DNA of 64,000 bases from Prionace glauca. Lineage: Eukaryota > Chordata > Chondrichthyes > Carcharhiniformes > Carcharhinidae. Below the pieces are notes generated by a model. That model did not search any database. It worked only from the letters and a program-made list of their open reading frames with translations, and was not told the origin of the DNA. The stretch's first letter is position 1. Each line of letters starts with the position of its first letter. The stretch lies in contig CM075733.1 of the NCBI GenBank assembly GCA_037974335.1, positions 21,508,505 through 21,572,504 of the forward strand, in the 5' to 3' direction. Positions 12,463 to 24,400 of the stretch are shown here, one piece after another. Both the position numbers and the translations under genes were made by a program.

Positions 12463-13755
12463 CATAAGAACATAAGAAATAGGAGCAGGAGTAGGCCATC
12501 TAGCCCTTCGAGCCTGCCTCGCCATTCAATAAGATCATGGCTGATCTTGGCTGAACTGTGGATCAGTTCCACTTTCCCACTTTCTCCCCTTAACCCTTAT
12601 TTCTCCTGTCTATCAGAAACCTATCTACCCGTGACTTAAATATTTTCAGTGAGGTAGCCTCCACCACTTCGACAGGCAGCGAATTCCAGAGATTCACCAC
12701 TCTTTGGTTGAAGAAGTTCCTCCTCAACTCCGATCTAAACTGCAGCCCCCCCCCCCCCCACCGCAACCCCCCAACCCCCTCACTTATCTTGAGGCTGTAC
12801 CCTCAAGTCCTTTCCTTTCGAAGCAGGAAGAATCTCTCTACCTCTACTCTATCTATCCCCTTCATTATCTTATATGTCTCTATAAGATCCCCCCTCAGCC
12901 TTCTAAACTCCAACGAGTACAGACCCAGTCTGTCTTCATAGGCTAACCCCCTCATCTCTGGTATCAGCCTAGTGAACCTTCTCTGCACTCCCTCCAAGGC
13001 CAATATATCCTTTCACAAGTGCGGCGACCAAAACTGCACATAGTACTCCAGCTGCGGCCTCACCAGTACCCTGTATAGTTGCAGCAAGACCTCCATGCTT
13101 TTATATTCTATCCCCCTCGCTATAAAGGCCAACATTCCATTTGTCGCTTTGATTACCTGCTGCACCTGCAGACTGGGTTTTTACGATTTGTGCACAAGGA
13201 CCCCCAGGTCCCTCTGCACTGTAGCATGCTGCAGTTTTTCGCCTTTTAAATAATAATTCCTCCTACTATTATTTCTACCAAAGTGGATAACCTTACACTT
13301 GCTAACATTATACTCCATCTGCTAGGTCCTTGCCCACTCGTTCAGCCTATCCAGATCCCTCTGCAGACTTTCCACACCTTCCACGCAATTTGCTTTTCCA
13401 CTCATCTTTGTGTCATCAGCAAATTTCATCACCCTACACTCAGCCCCCTCCTCCAGATCATCTATGTAAATGATAAACAGTTGAGGCCCCAGCACCGATC
13501 CCTGCGGCACTCCACTAGTCACCAACTGCCAACCAGAATAGCACCCATTGATACCAACTCTCTGCTTCCTATTAGACAGCCAATCCTCTATCCCTGCTAA
13601 CACCTTACCCCCAACTCCGTGCATCCTAATCTCCTGCAGCAACCTTTTGTGAGGCACCTTATCAAACACCTTTTGGAAATCTAAAAACACCACATCCACC
13701 GGTTCCCCTCTGTCTACCACACAAGTCACATCCTCATAGAAATCCAATAAATTTG
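12463..13755 (-). repeat. CR1-group LINE, 3' 1.3 kb
   Basis: Reverse orientation. Tail 'cataagaacataagaaatag' at the low end. The reverse transcriptase core is readable: [35 protein letters not shown] and FADDTKMSG at 13.3-13.7 kb, then the CR1 C-terminal part (LIETYKIMKGIDRVEVERF). Contains a poly-C run near 12,750. Truncated at its 5' end, as is usual. Confidence 0.9.
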
Positions 13756-14438
13756 TCTATGCAGTGGTTTATGAAAAAAATCATGACATGAACAAAAAGT
13801 GTGATGATATAGAAATAAAAGCAATCCTAATTTATAACCAATTTATAAACAATCATTAAAATAAAAATAATATAAATAAAAGGATTGACAAATGAATTTT
13901 TCAGCACACAATTAATCAAGTGCATTACAAAATATGTCTCTCTTTAATTTACAGCATAGAAATGAAAGATCTATTACACTACATTTCCTATTAAAGCCTA
14001 CTGATCATATATTGTGCAGTTGAGTTCATTAGATAATTATTTATATACAATTTATAAACTTTATGATTGGGCCACCTTATACTTTATTCATTCTTTATCT
14101 TATTTGTGGGATGGTACATTTTCTCTGTTCTATCGCACACCTACTTTTTGTGTGTTTTTGGCAAGAGATGATGGCAATGAGCAGTGAGATTCAAGTTTAC
14201 TAGTGAAGTCCAATAAGAACTTTTTCTGCCTTTCAGCAAAGGAACACTTAGTTTGTTGTTAGTGTGAGAGTAGCTTTGGTAGGCATTCCGTAGAATCCAA
14301 TTCAGTGCCTAGTTTCTGAATGCCTAAATTTATTCACATGCCCTTTGATATGTCCAGCATCCAAACCGACACTGCATATTCAACAGTAAATTTTGTGTAG
14401 CTATTAAACACTGAATAGGTCAATTCGAAGTATGTTGT
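13756..14438. other. AT-rich stretch, nothing clear
   Basis: No recognisable gene or repeat. Runs of 'ataaaataaaaataatataa' near 13,860. Confidence 0.5.
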
Positions 14439-15113
14439 GATCTCGGGGTCCGGGATCGGCCTCGCAGGTGGAGGAGGTGGTCAAGAAGGCGTATGGTGTA
14501 CTGGCCTTCATTAATCGAGGGATTGAGTTTAGGAGTCGGGAGGTAATGCTGCAACTTTACAGGACCCTCGTCAGGCCTCATTTGGAGTACTGTGCGCAGT
14601 TCTGGTCGCCTCACTATAGGAAAGACGTAGAAGCTATTGAAAGGGTGCAGAGGAGATTTACAAGGATGTTGCCTGGACTGGGAGGCATGCCTTATGAAGA
14701 TAGGTTGAGGGAGCTGGGACTCTTTTCCCTGGAGAGGCGAAGGTTGAGAGGCGACCTGATAGAAGTTTATAAAATGTTGAGAGGAATAGATAGGGTGGAC
14801 TCTCAGAGGCTATTTCCCCGGGTTGAAATGGTCGCTACGAGAGGACACAGATTTAAGGTGCGGGGAGGGAAGTACAGAGGTGATGTTAGGGGTAAGTTTT
14901 TCACTCAGAGGGTAGTGAGTGATTGGAATCGGCTGCCGTCGTCGGTGGTGGAGGCGAACTCGCTGGGGTCTTTTAAAAGACTTCTGGATGAGTATATGGG
15001 GTTTAATGGGATTGGGGGCTATAGATAGGTCTATAGATTGGTGGGGTTGATGCGATCGGCGCAACTCGAGGGCCGAAGGGCCTGTTTGTGCTGTAATGTT
15101 CTATGTTCTATGT
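14439..15113 (+). repeat. Young CR1-group LINE, 3' end
   Basis: Open frame of 186 residues (14,468-15,028) with the CR1 C-terminal block [37 protein letters not shown] and [13 protein letters not shown]. Ends 'gccgaagggcctgtttgtgc' then repeated 'ttctatg'. Nearly identical to 58.5-59.1 kb apart from a 16-base deletion just inside its 5' end. Severely 5'-truncated. Confidence 0.92.
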
Positions 15114-15654
15114 TTTCCAAGCTGTAGCATGTAAAGTCTTCCATTTACTCTCTTAAACATCTTAAGCATTTCTCACACTTGACAATTGCATTTGAGGTCA
15201 CTTTCAATGTAGATTCCTAATATTTTAATGCCCATGTTATACAATCTCAGCATCGTCTAAAGTGACAAGAGCAATTCAGGCGAATTGTGTATAAAGCACA
15301 CTCCCACAGAGGTGCCCTGGGTATATTTCACGTAATTAGTGGTATGTCACTGGAGTAATCTACCATAATATGAAATTAGTACTTCATAGTGACTTAGGCA
15401 GATGACTAGTCATCTGACCCACAAAATTTTGTACCTATTGAATGTGTCACTGGACTCGTGTTTTGGCCATATCTTTAATGTAAGCTTTCAAGACGTAACA
15501 AAAGGTGTGTATAACATGTGTATTTAGCAGGTTAACTGTGCTAATGACCTGGCATTATGACTTTAATTGTATTTATACCACAGCTATGATTTATTTATTT
15601 TTTAAAAAATCTATCTTTATTACATTGCTACAAATCATTATTAACACGATGATT
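15114..15654. other. No gene or repeat recognised
   Basis: AT-rich, short frames only. Confidence 0.5.
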
Positions 15655-16784
15655 TAAGGAGTGATGAAGATGATTGATGAGGGTAGGGCAGTGGATGTTG
15701 TCTACATGGACTTCAGTAAGGCCTTTGACAAGGTCCCTCATGGCAGACTGGTGCAGAAGGTGAAGTCACATGGGATCAGAGGTGAGCTGACAAGGTGGAT
15801 ACAAAACTGGCTCGGTCAAAGAAGACAGAGGGTAGCAGTGGAAGAATGCGTTTCTGAATGGAGGGCTGTGACAAGTGGTGTTCCTCAGGGATCAGTGCTG
15901 TTTGTAATATATATAAATGATTTGGAAGAAAATGTAACTGGATTGATTCGTAAGTTTGCAGATGACACAAAGGTTGGTGGATTTGTGGAAAGCAATGGGG
16001 ACCATCAGAAGATACAGCAGGATATAGATCAGTTGGAGATTTGGGCAGAGAGATGGCAGATGGAGTTTAATCCAGACAAATGTGAGGTAATGCATTTTGG
16101 AAGGTCTAATACAAACAGGAAATATACAGTAAATGGTAGAACCCTTAAGAATATTGATAGGCAGAGGGATCTGGGAGTACAGGTACACAGGTCACTGAAA
16201 GTGGCAATGCAGGTGGAGAAGGTAGTCAAGAAGGCATACGGCATGCTTGCCTTCATTGGCTGGGGTATTGAGCTTAAAAATTGGCAAGTCATGTTGCAGC
16301 TTTATAGAACCTTAGTTGGGCCGCACTTGGAATATAGTGTTCAATTCTGGTCGCCACACTACCAGAAACATTTGGAGGCTTTGGAGAAGGTACAGAAAAG
16401 ATGTACCAGAACGTTGCCTGGTATGGAGGGCATTAGCTGTGAAGAAGTTGGAGAAACTTGATTTGTTCTCATTGGAATGATGAAGGTTGAGGGGAGACCT
16501 GATAGAAGTTTACAAGATTATGAGAGGCATGGACAGAGTGGATAGTCAGAAGCTTTTTCCCTGGGTGGAAGAGTCATTCTCTAGGGGGCACAAGTTTCAG
16601 GTGCAAGGGGCAAAGTTAAAGGAGATGTACGAGGCAGATTTTGTTTACACAGAGTAGTGGGTGTCTGGAACTCATTGCTGGGGAGGTAGTGGAAAGGTAG
16701 GGGGTTTTAGTTCAGTCGGAGTAGTGCAGGTTTGGAGGGCTGAAGGGCCTGTTCCTGTGCTGTAATTTTCTTTGTTCTTTGTTG
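15655..16784 (+). repeat. CR1-group LINE, second subfamily, 3' 1.1 kb
   Basis: A 266-residue frame carries reverse transcriptase pieces: [33 protein letters not shown] and FADDTKVGG (catalytic ADD), then VVKKAYGMLAF and LYRTLVGPHLEY. Two residues-worth of the usual LGP-L-F stretch are missing after GSVL. Ends 'ctgaagggcctgttcctgtg' and 'tttctttgttctttg'. Its 3' end lies 13 bases before an ankyrin exon. Confidence 0.9.
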
Positions 16785-16796
16785 TAGTATTTGCAG

Positions 16797-16998
16797 TGTA
16801 ACGAGGCTTTATTTGAAGCTATTGGGCAGCGGGATCTTGATGCTGTGCACTTACTGCTCACTCAGTACAGCTTGGATGAACTGGGGCTCAACACCGCCAA
16901 TCTCATGGGGCTTCTGCCATTGGACATCGCCATCATGACCAATAACATTGATGTTGCTCGGACCCTCATGAAGGCCGGAGCCAGGGAGAGCCCACACT
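16797..16998 (+). CDS. Orphan ankyrin-repeat exon resembling ANKFN1
   Basis: A 202-base open exon with a clean acceptor (TATTTGCAG|) and a strong donor (CACT|GTGAGT), phase 0 in and phase 1 out, with no stop. It encodes 67 residues making about two ankyrin repeats: NEALFEAIGQRDLDAV, then DELGLNT, LPLDIAIMTNN and ending KAGARESPH. These pieces closely match the ankyrin region of ANKFN1 (wide awake homologue) as I recall it. No partner exon (fibronectin III or the following helix-rich part) is visible within the window, and the exon lies downstream of HHLA2's last coding exon on the opposite strand. Its polypyrimidine tract is supplied in part by the 3' tail of the CR1 just upstream. It may be a moved fragment, or one exon of a gene mostly elsewhere. 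Confidence 0.6.
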
Positions 16999-17284
16999 GT
17001 GAGTGCCAGCATGGAGCCTTCCATTGTTTCACTTGATGCATTATTTTGTAAACAGGTCAGATTTTATTCTTTTGAATACCTTGTAGCTTAACCCAAAGCA
17101 TTTACTTAATCTGCTTCACTTACTGACTTGATTCACCTTCCCAGTAAAATGACAGGACTGAAGTTTATGAAACAAGTCAAGACTAATTTTCCTATTTGGA
17201 TATTGTTCCTGTTGCTTTATTATTTTAATTTGGTTTTTTGCACAAGATCCTATTCAGAATCCATTAACCGCCAATTCTGGAGGT

Positions 17285-17465
17285 GAGTGTGACTCCTGTT
17301 GACTTCAAGGCTGCATTTAACTGAGTGTGGCATCAAGGAGCCCAAGCTAAGCTGGAATCCATGGGAATCAGGGGGAAAACTCTCCGCTGGTTGGAGCCAT
17401 ACTCGGCACAAAGGATGATGGTTATGGATCAATCATCTCAGATCCAGGTCATTACTGCAGAAGTT
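17285..17465 (+). repeat. L2-like LINE reverse transcriptase fragment
   Basis: Frame reads VDFKAAFN, VWHQGAQAKLESMGIRGK, TLRWLEPY; the AAFN is followed by a stop codon where the family has D/N-R. The domain resumes at about 17,657. Confidence 0.65.
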
Positions 17466-17655
17466 ATGTACCAACTGACACAATAAGGACCTACCTTATG
17501 TTAATTCTTTCTCTACACCCCAGCTATGACTGCAACACTACATTCTGCACTCTTTCCTTTCCTTCTCTATCAACGGTATGCTTTGTCTGTATAGCATGCA
17601 AGAAATTATTACTTTTCACTGTATGCCACTACATGTGACAATAATAAATACATCA
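17466..17655 (+). repeat. L2-like LINE 3' tail inserted in another LINE
   Basis: Ends 'cactgtatgccactacatgt' then 'gacaataataaata', the mirror of the reverse-strand tails at 8.4, 21.1, 46.2 and 48.2 kb. It splits the reverse transcriptase fragment that continues to about 17,728 (DSVLGLTIF). Confidence 0.6.
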
Positions 17656-17734
17656 ATCCGGTTTCTCAGGATAGTGTCCTTGGCCTAACCATCTTCAGCT
17701 CTTCATCAATGATCTTCCCTCCATACTGTCAGAC

Positions 17735-18285
17735 CTCACTTGGAGTACTGTGCGCAGTTCTGGTCGCCTCACTCCAGGAAGGATGTGGAAGCTATTGAAA
17801 GAGTGCAGAGGAGATTTACAAGGATGTTGCCGGGATTGGGAGGCATGCCTTATGAAGATAGGTTGAGGGGGCTAGGTCTCTTCTTCCTGGAGAGACGAAG
17901 GTTGAGAGGCGACCTGATAGAGGTTTGTAAGATGTTGACAGGAATAGATAGGGTGGATTCTTGGAGGCTATTTCCCAGGACTGAAATGGTCGCTACAAGA
18001 GGACACAGATTTAAGGTGCTGGGAAGCAAGTACAGAGGAGATGTCAGGGGTATGTTTTTCACCCAGAGGGTGGTGAGTGAGTGGAATCGGCTGCTGTCGG
18101 TGGTGGTAGAGGCGAACTCATTGGGGTCTTTTAAAAGACTTATGGATGAGAATATGGGATTTAATGGGATTGGGAGATACAGATAGTTCTATGGCTTGGT
18201 AGGTATGGATGTGATCAGTGCAACTTGTGGGCCGAAGGGCCTGTTTGTGCTGTAGTGTTAGAACATAGAACATAGAACTATGTTT
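17735..18285 (+). repeat. CR1-group LINE 3' end (younger subfamily)
   Basis: 148-residue frame from 17,740 with [31 protein letters not shown] and [10 protein letters not shown]. Ends 'gccgaagggcctgtttgtgc', then 'tagaacatagaacatagaac', which is the opposite sense to the usual tail. It abuts the HHLA2 transmembrane exon. Confidence 0.88.
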
Positions 18286-18408
18286 TATGATCATGGTGTT
18301 GGCAACACAGCAGTACCACAATAAACAGAGCAGAGCTCAATGCAGCAACAACATATGCCAAAATATGTTTCCGTTTTGGTGTTTCCTCTTGCGTTCTTGA
18401 GGCTGAGA
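18278..18408 (-). CDS. HHLA2: HHLA2 exon: transmembrane segment and short tail
   Basis: Acceptor CAAATTACAG, phase 1. Stalk SASRTQEETPKRKH, helix ILAYVVAALSSALFIVVLL, then CCQHHDHKT and stop. The stop codon and its flank merge with the end of a CR1 copy (17.7-18.29 kb). Human HHLA2 has a much longer tail, so the original tail may have been lost or lie in another exon. Confidence 0.65.
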
Positions 18409-21400
18409 CTGTAATTTGAACAAAGTACACTTTAGCAAACCTCATAGAATTTACAGAAAACATACATCTAAGTTGAAAACTATAACAATAAATAGGAAAG
18501 TTAAATAAACAGCTGTAAGTCTGGAATAAAAATAGAAAATGCTGGAAATGACTAGGGTTCCTGAGGACATTTTAAGATTCTGATAATGTGATTCATTTTT
18601 AGGGTTCGTTGTTGGTCTGACGTATTATCAATGGATTTTATTTTTAACCACTTTTTCAATCATTCCTTGTGAATTTCTGCTAGTTGGGTTTGGGACACTA
18701 TATAGGACGGCAGCTGTTGCTTGTGAAAAAGTACACTTAATGTATTTAATAACTATGTTGCCTGTGTTGGCATTCGAGCAATTGTATGTTGCCTTAATTG
18801 TATTTTTGGCAATTAAGAATCTTTTTATGAGTTTTGAAGAAATGATTAAAAGAACAAAGAGAATAAAGAATAAAGAACAATACTGCACAAGGAACAGGCC
18901 CTTTGGTCCACCAAGTCTGTGCAATATCCCTCTGTTTGCCTCCTGTTCATGTGTCTATCAAGGTACATCTTGAACACTGCTAACATCCCTGCTTCTGTCA
19001 CCTCCACTGGCAGTGCGTTCCAGGCACCCACCATCCTATGTGTGAAAAACTTTCTCACCTCCCCTAAACTTACCATCTCTCACCATAAACCTGTGCCCTC
19101 TTATAGTTGACTCTTCCACCCTGGGAAAACCCTCTGACTATCCATGCCTCTCATAACTTTGTAGAGTTTACTTCGGATGACACTATCTTTGAACTATGCA
19201 TTGATATAATTGATTAACCATATTTGTAGGGTAGAACATCTGTATTAGAGGGAAACTTTTCTTTCAGTTTAGGTATTGCTGTAGGAAGTATTATTGACAT
19301 TTTTCTTAATGGGAATTAACGTCTTTAATAGTATAAACTCTGGGTACTGTAGGTAATAAAAAATTTGTCTTCAGTCTACATGACTCTAGTTAGACAGTGG
19401 GGTGACAAAAGATGACTTGCAACCTAAGCCAATGGAAGAGGTGAATTTGGACTATTTTCAAATGTGGAATTCTGGAAAAATGGGAAGTGGGGGTAAAAGT
19501 TGGAAAATTGCAGTCTTTTTTTAATGCAGTTTTACCATATTTTTTGTAGTATGATTGAGACAGAGTGCAACATCACTTCAGAGACGGAAGTAGAGAAAGA
19601 CATCACTGTGCAGGCAATGGTCAAGGAATCCTAGGAACTTGATGATGAGAGGTTTCTATGCTATCATCCTTATGGCACCATCCTTAGTTATTTCTACATT
19701 ATTAATGGAGGGCATACCTCATTCTAATTGTTTTTCTTAAGCATTATTATAGTTGTAGGATTTTAAGATCGAAGTACGAAACCTTTCTTATTAAAATCTC
19801 TAAGTTTCTGACATTTAGACCCTCAATTGTGCCTGATCTAACAAGGTATGAGTAATTAGCATTCCTGGATCAATATAACTTATAAAGCAAGATTTTGCAT
19901 TTACTTAACTAAAAAAAGCAGAGATAACATATCACATATCACATATCACATCAAAGCAGAACAGTAATCAATAAAAGCAAATTACTTTGGATGCTGGAAT
20001 CTGAAACCAAAAGAGAAAATGCTGGAAAATCTCAGCAGGTCTGGCAGCTTTGTCAAAGCTGTCATCTGGATGCTAAACATTAGCTCTTTTCTCTTCTTAC
20101 AGTAATCAATAAAATTGATAAATACTAGACTAGATGACCAAAACAGTCAAATAGAAATCATAAGTCATCCTAAGGTATTGTTCTCTGGTTGTACATAAGC
20201 AACACCCCTTTTTAGTACCATGATCAGTTCTGTCATGTAAGAGAAACTGAAATACTGGAGCTAGTGCTGCGGAGAGTCATGACGCTGATTCTAAGATGCC
20301 TGATACTCACCTTGAGCTCAGAATCATTGCCTGGAAAGAAGTTGGCCAAGAGGTGATTTTATTGAGGTATACAACACTAAATGGTATAAAAGGTAAATCT
20401 GGAAATCTATTTCAAACTAAGTTATGAGACTAAAACTATGGTGACAACTGATCAAGTGAGGAAAAGGCAAATCTAGGATTGATAATAGAATCTTCTTCAG
20501 GCATAAGCAATCAACATGTAGAATATAAGAGGCAAGGCAAAAATATAATGATTATTTGGGTTGCATGATGGCGCAGTGATTAGCACTGCTGCCTCACAGT
20601 GTCAGGAGCATGGGTTCAATTCCTGCCTTGGGTCGTTGTCTCAATGGAATTTGCACTTTCTTCCCATGTCTGCATGGGTTTCGTCCAGGTTCTCCAGTTT
20701 CCTTCCACAGTCCAAAGATGTGCAGGTTGATTGGCCACGCTAAATTGACCCTAGTATCAGGGGGATTAGTGGGGTAAATGTGTGGGGTTATGGGAATAGG
20801 GCCTGGGTGGGATTGTGATCGGTACAGAGTCAATGGGCCGGATGGCGTCCTTCAATACTGTGGGGATTCAATGATTCTATACAATATATAATGCAAGAAA
20901 TCAACAACGTGGTCTTTCTAAGCAGAGTTTTCAAGGGGTTCATAGCAAAAGAGAAAATAAAGTACTTCATTAAAATATAAGGCAGGAATTTCACTCGACA
21001 AAATATATTCTCATTGGGATAGCTGGTCTTGTGTATGCAACTCATGGTCTGTTGAGCACATTATTTAATTTCTACCTCAGTGATATTTGATTTGATTCAT
21101 TATTGTCACATCTATTAGAATACAGTAAAAAGTATTGTTTCTTGCGCACTATACAGAAAAAGCAGAGAAGGAAACGAGACAGTGCAGAATGTAATGTTAC
21201 AGTTATAGCTAAGGTGAAGAAAAAGATCAACTTAATGCAAGGTCAGTCCATTCAAAAGTCTGACAGCAGCAGGGAAGAAGCTTTCTCAGGTCAGTTGGTA
21301 TGTGACCTCAGACTTTTGTATCTGTTTCCTGATGGAAGAAGTTGAAAGAGAGAATGTCCGGGGTGTGTGGAATCCTTAATTATGCTGGCTGCTTTGCCAA

Positions 21401-24400
21401 GACAATGGTAAGTGTAGACAGAGTCAACGGGTGGGAGGCTGCTTTGCATGATGGATTGGGCTACATTCACAGCCTTTTGTAGTTTCTTGCGGTCTTGAGC
21501 AGAGCAGGAGCCATAACCAGAAAGAATGCTTTCTATGGTGCATCTGTAAAAGTTGGTGAGAGTCATAACTGGCATGCCAAATTTACTTAGTTTTCTGAAA
21601 AAGTAGAGGTGCTGGTGGCTTTTTTTAACATGGGGAGACCAGGACAGGTTGTTGGTGATCTGGACGCCTAAACATTTGAAGCTCTCAACCCTTTTGAAAT
21701 GTAGTGCTTTCCTTGATTTTGTACACTCTTGGCAAATGTTAAACGTGAGCCAGAAAATTAAGATTAAAAGAGGATAGATTGAACTTGCAACATGCAATAA
21801 TTGCATATGAACTTGCCAATATTAATAAATTCATGAACATCTACTTTAACAAAAGTACTAACAACTTTTACTAGGTTGAGATATCTTTGACTTTGTAGTC
21901 TTCTGTCTTAATATCTTGTATAAATTTATTAATTAGTCACAGGCAGTCTTATATTAATACTGCAATGAAGCTACTGTGAAAATCCCCTAGTTGCCACACC
22001 CTGGCGCCTGCTTGCATACATTGAGGGCAAATTTAGCATGGCCAATGCATTTAACCAGCATGTCTTTCGGAGTGTGGGAGAAAACCAGAGCACCTGGAGG
22101 AAACCCACACAGACACGGGGAAAACGGGCAAACTCCACACACACAATGACTCAAGCCAAGAATTGAATCCAGGTCCCTGGTGCTGTGAGGCAGCAGTGCT
22201 AATCACTGCACCACTGTACCAACCATTGTAGCTCAACTGTTGTTCAGAATCAACTTTTTTGTTTTATGTAACATCCCTGTGAATCATCATGGGATGTTTT
22301 ATTATATTTGAAATACTTCCCAAAAAAGGCATATCTTCATTTAAGCCTTTTGTAACTTGTATTGCAACATGCAATTTTACCCCTATATTGTCAGTAGTTT
22401 AAATGAATGACCTATTTGCAGAGAACAGAACCGTTAATAAATACCAGCAATCCCAAACACAGGCAATCCTGGCATGACGCAACATTTAAGACTAAATAAA
22501 ATCAGTTTTCCAATGAAATAAATTATTCAGTGCACAAACATACAAAGCTAAATACTATCATGCCAAATCAAATTAATAGTTGGACATAAACCTTGTAAAT
22601 TCCAATCAAATCACAGACATTCTGAATGCCTAGAATCAAAGAACACAAATAAAAATGCTCCTGACAGATAAGATTTCTAATCTAATATAAACATCATTAG
22701 CTCCATAGTAACAAATGGTTGGCACAGTGGTTAGCGCTGATGCCTCATTAGTGCCAGGGACCCCAGTTCAATTCTGGCCTTGGGTGACTGTATGGAGTTT
22801 GTACGTTTCCTCCAGGTGCTCGGGTTTCCTCTCACACTCCAATGACAAGCGGGTTAGGTGGATTGGCCATGTTAATTTGCCCCTTAATGTGAGCTGAATT
22901 AGCAGGATAAATACATGGGATTATGGACCTGACTGGGATTGTTTGTGGTGCAGGTTCAATGGGCCGAATGCTCAGTGGAAGTGACTGCTCATGAAAAGGG
23001 ATCAGGCAACTTCTATCCAAAATATTAGTTATTCGCTGGAAGAAGGGGAAGATGACGGAAATACCTCTACTCCCAACTTTTTGTTTCAGGCTTCATTCTC
23101 ACTTTGCAATTAAATGAACAGGTAGTCCATGTTTGAAACTGTTTGGAAATCATGAAGGTAGCATAATATAGCAGTTGTCTAAAAGATTATCCAAATTTGA
23201 CATGATGAGAATGCTTGGGAGGTCATTAGGGGTTCTGTGGCTCAAAAGGTTTGGCAACCCCTGTCCTATTACATACCAAGGTAAACTCAGCCAGCAGTCT
23301 GTCCTTACTGAGTTACATGTTTCCCAGACAGATCCTTCAATTTAAAATACTCACCTTAAAATCTCTCCATGGCCTTGCACCACCTACCTAGGTAAAATCT
23401 TCCAGCCCTATAATAATCTTTTGAAATTCTCTCCTTCCTGTGATACTGACGTATGCCTTCATTCCACATCATCTCATCAGCCCCCAGATTCTGGAATTGC
23501 CTTCCTGGACCTTTCTGCTTAGTGATCTCCCACGTGTTCTTAAAGGCCTTTTTGGTCAAGCCTTGTGTCACTTGCCTTGTGGGGCAGCATGGTGGTCCTG
23601 TAGCACTGCTGCCTCACAGTGCCAGGGACCTGGGTTCAATTCCTGTCTTGGGTCACTGTCTATTTGGAGTTTGCACATTCTCCGTGTGTCTGTGTGGATT
23701 TCCTCTGGGTGCCTCGGTTTCCTCCTGCAGTCCAAAGATGTGCAGGTTAAGTGTATTGGCTATGCTAAATTCTCCCTCAATGTACTTGAACAGGCGCCCG
23801 AGTGTGGCGACAAGGGGATTTTCATAGTACCTTCATTGCAGTGTTAATGTAAGCCTACTTGTGACTAATAAATTAACTTGAACTTCGTTTTTAACCTGTC
23901 ATTTGTTTTTGCTTAGATTGTGCCTTGCAATATGTTTTTCTTTGTTAAAGGCTAAAACGACCACAGGAGAGATTACTAGAAGCAGTTTGTGGAGGGTACA
24001 TGCTTGCTAATTGTTGCTAATGGACCTGCAAACTCAATAGAGCTTCTGAAAATTGGCTTCATTGTCTTTTGCTCTTCAAAGGCTTAAAGCAATACGCATA
24101 ATGGAGGTGATAAAAATGAAATATCTTGTTAGCAGGTATTGTGCTTTACAGAGTTAGAAACAAATTAAATTGAAGGCACTCACAAGAAGATATCACTCCA
24201 CCTGTTCTGCAAACCAGTTTGTATTTTGTTTGGATGTATTATCAAAGACTGTATAAAATTGCTCTTACTAACTAAAGCAATATGGATTTCCTGTTTTCCA
24301 GTGTTTTTACTTCCTAACCCACTAATTTCCATTTTACCTAAAAACATAATCTGGCAGTAGATGTTGTGAAAACCTAGAATCATGGAATCTCTCCGGTACA

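Noticed and set aside
19551-19634. Small + strand frame MIETECNITSETEVEKD after a T-rich AG
   Set aside because: 28 residues, no similarity, and its phase does not match the ankyrin exon upstream.
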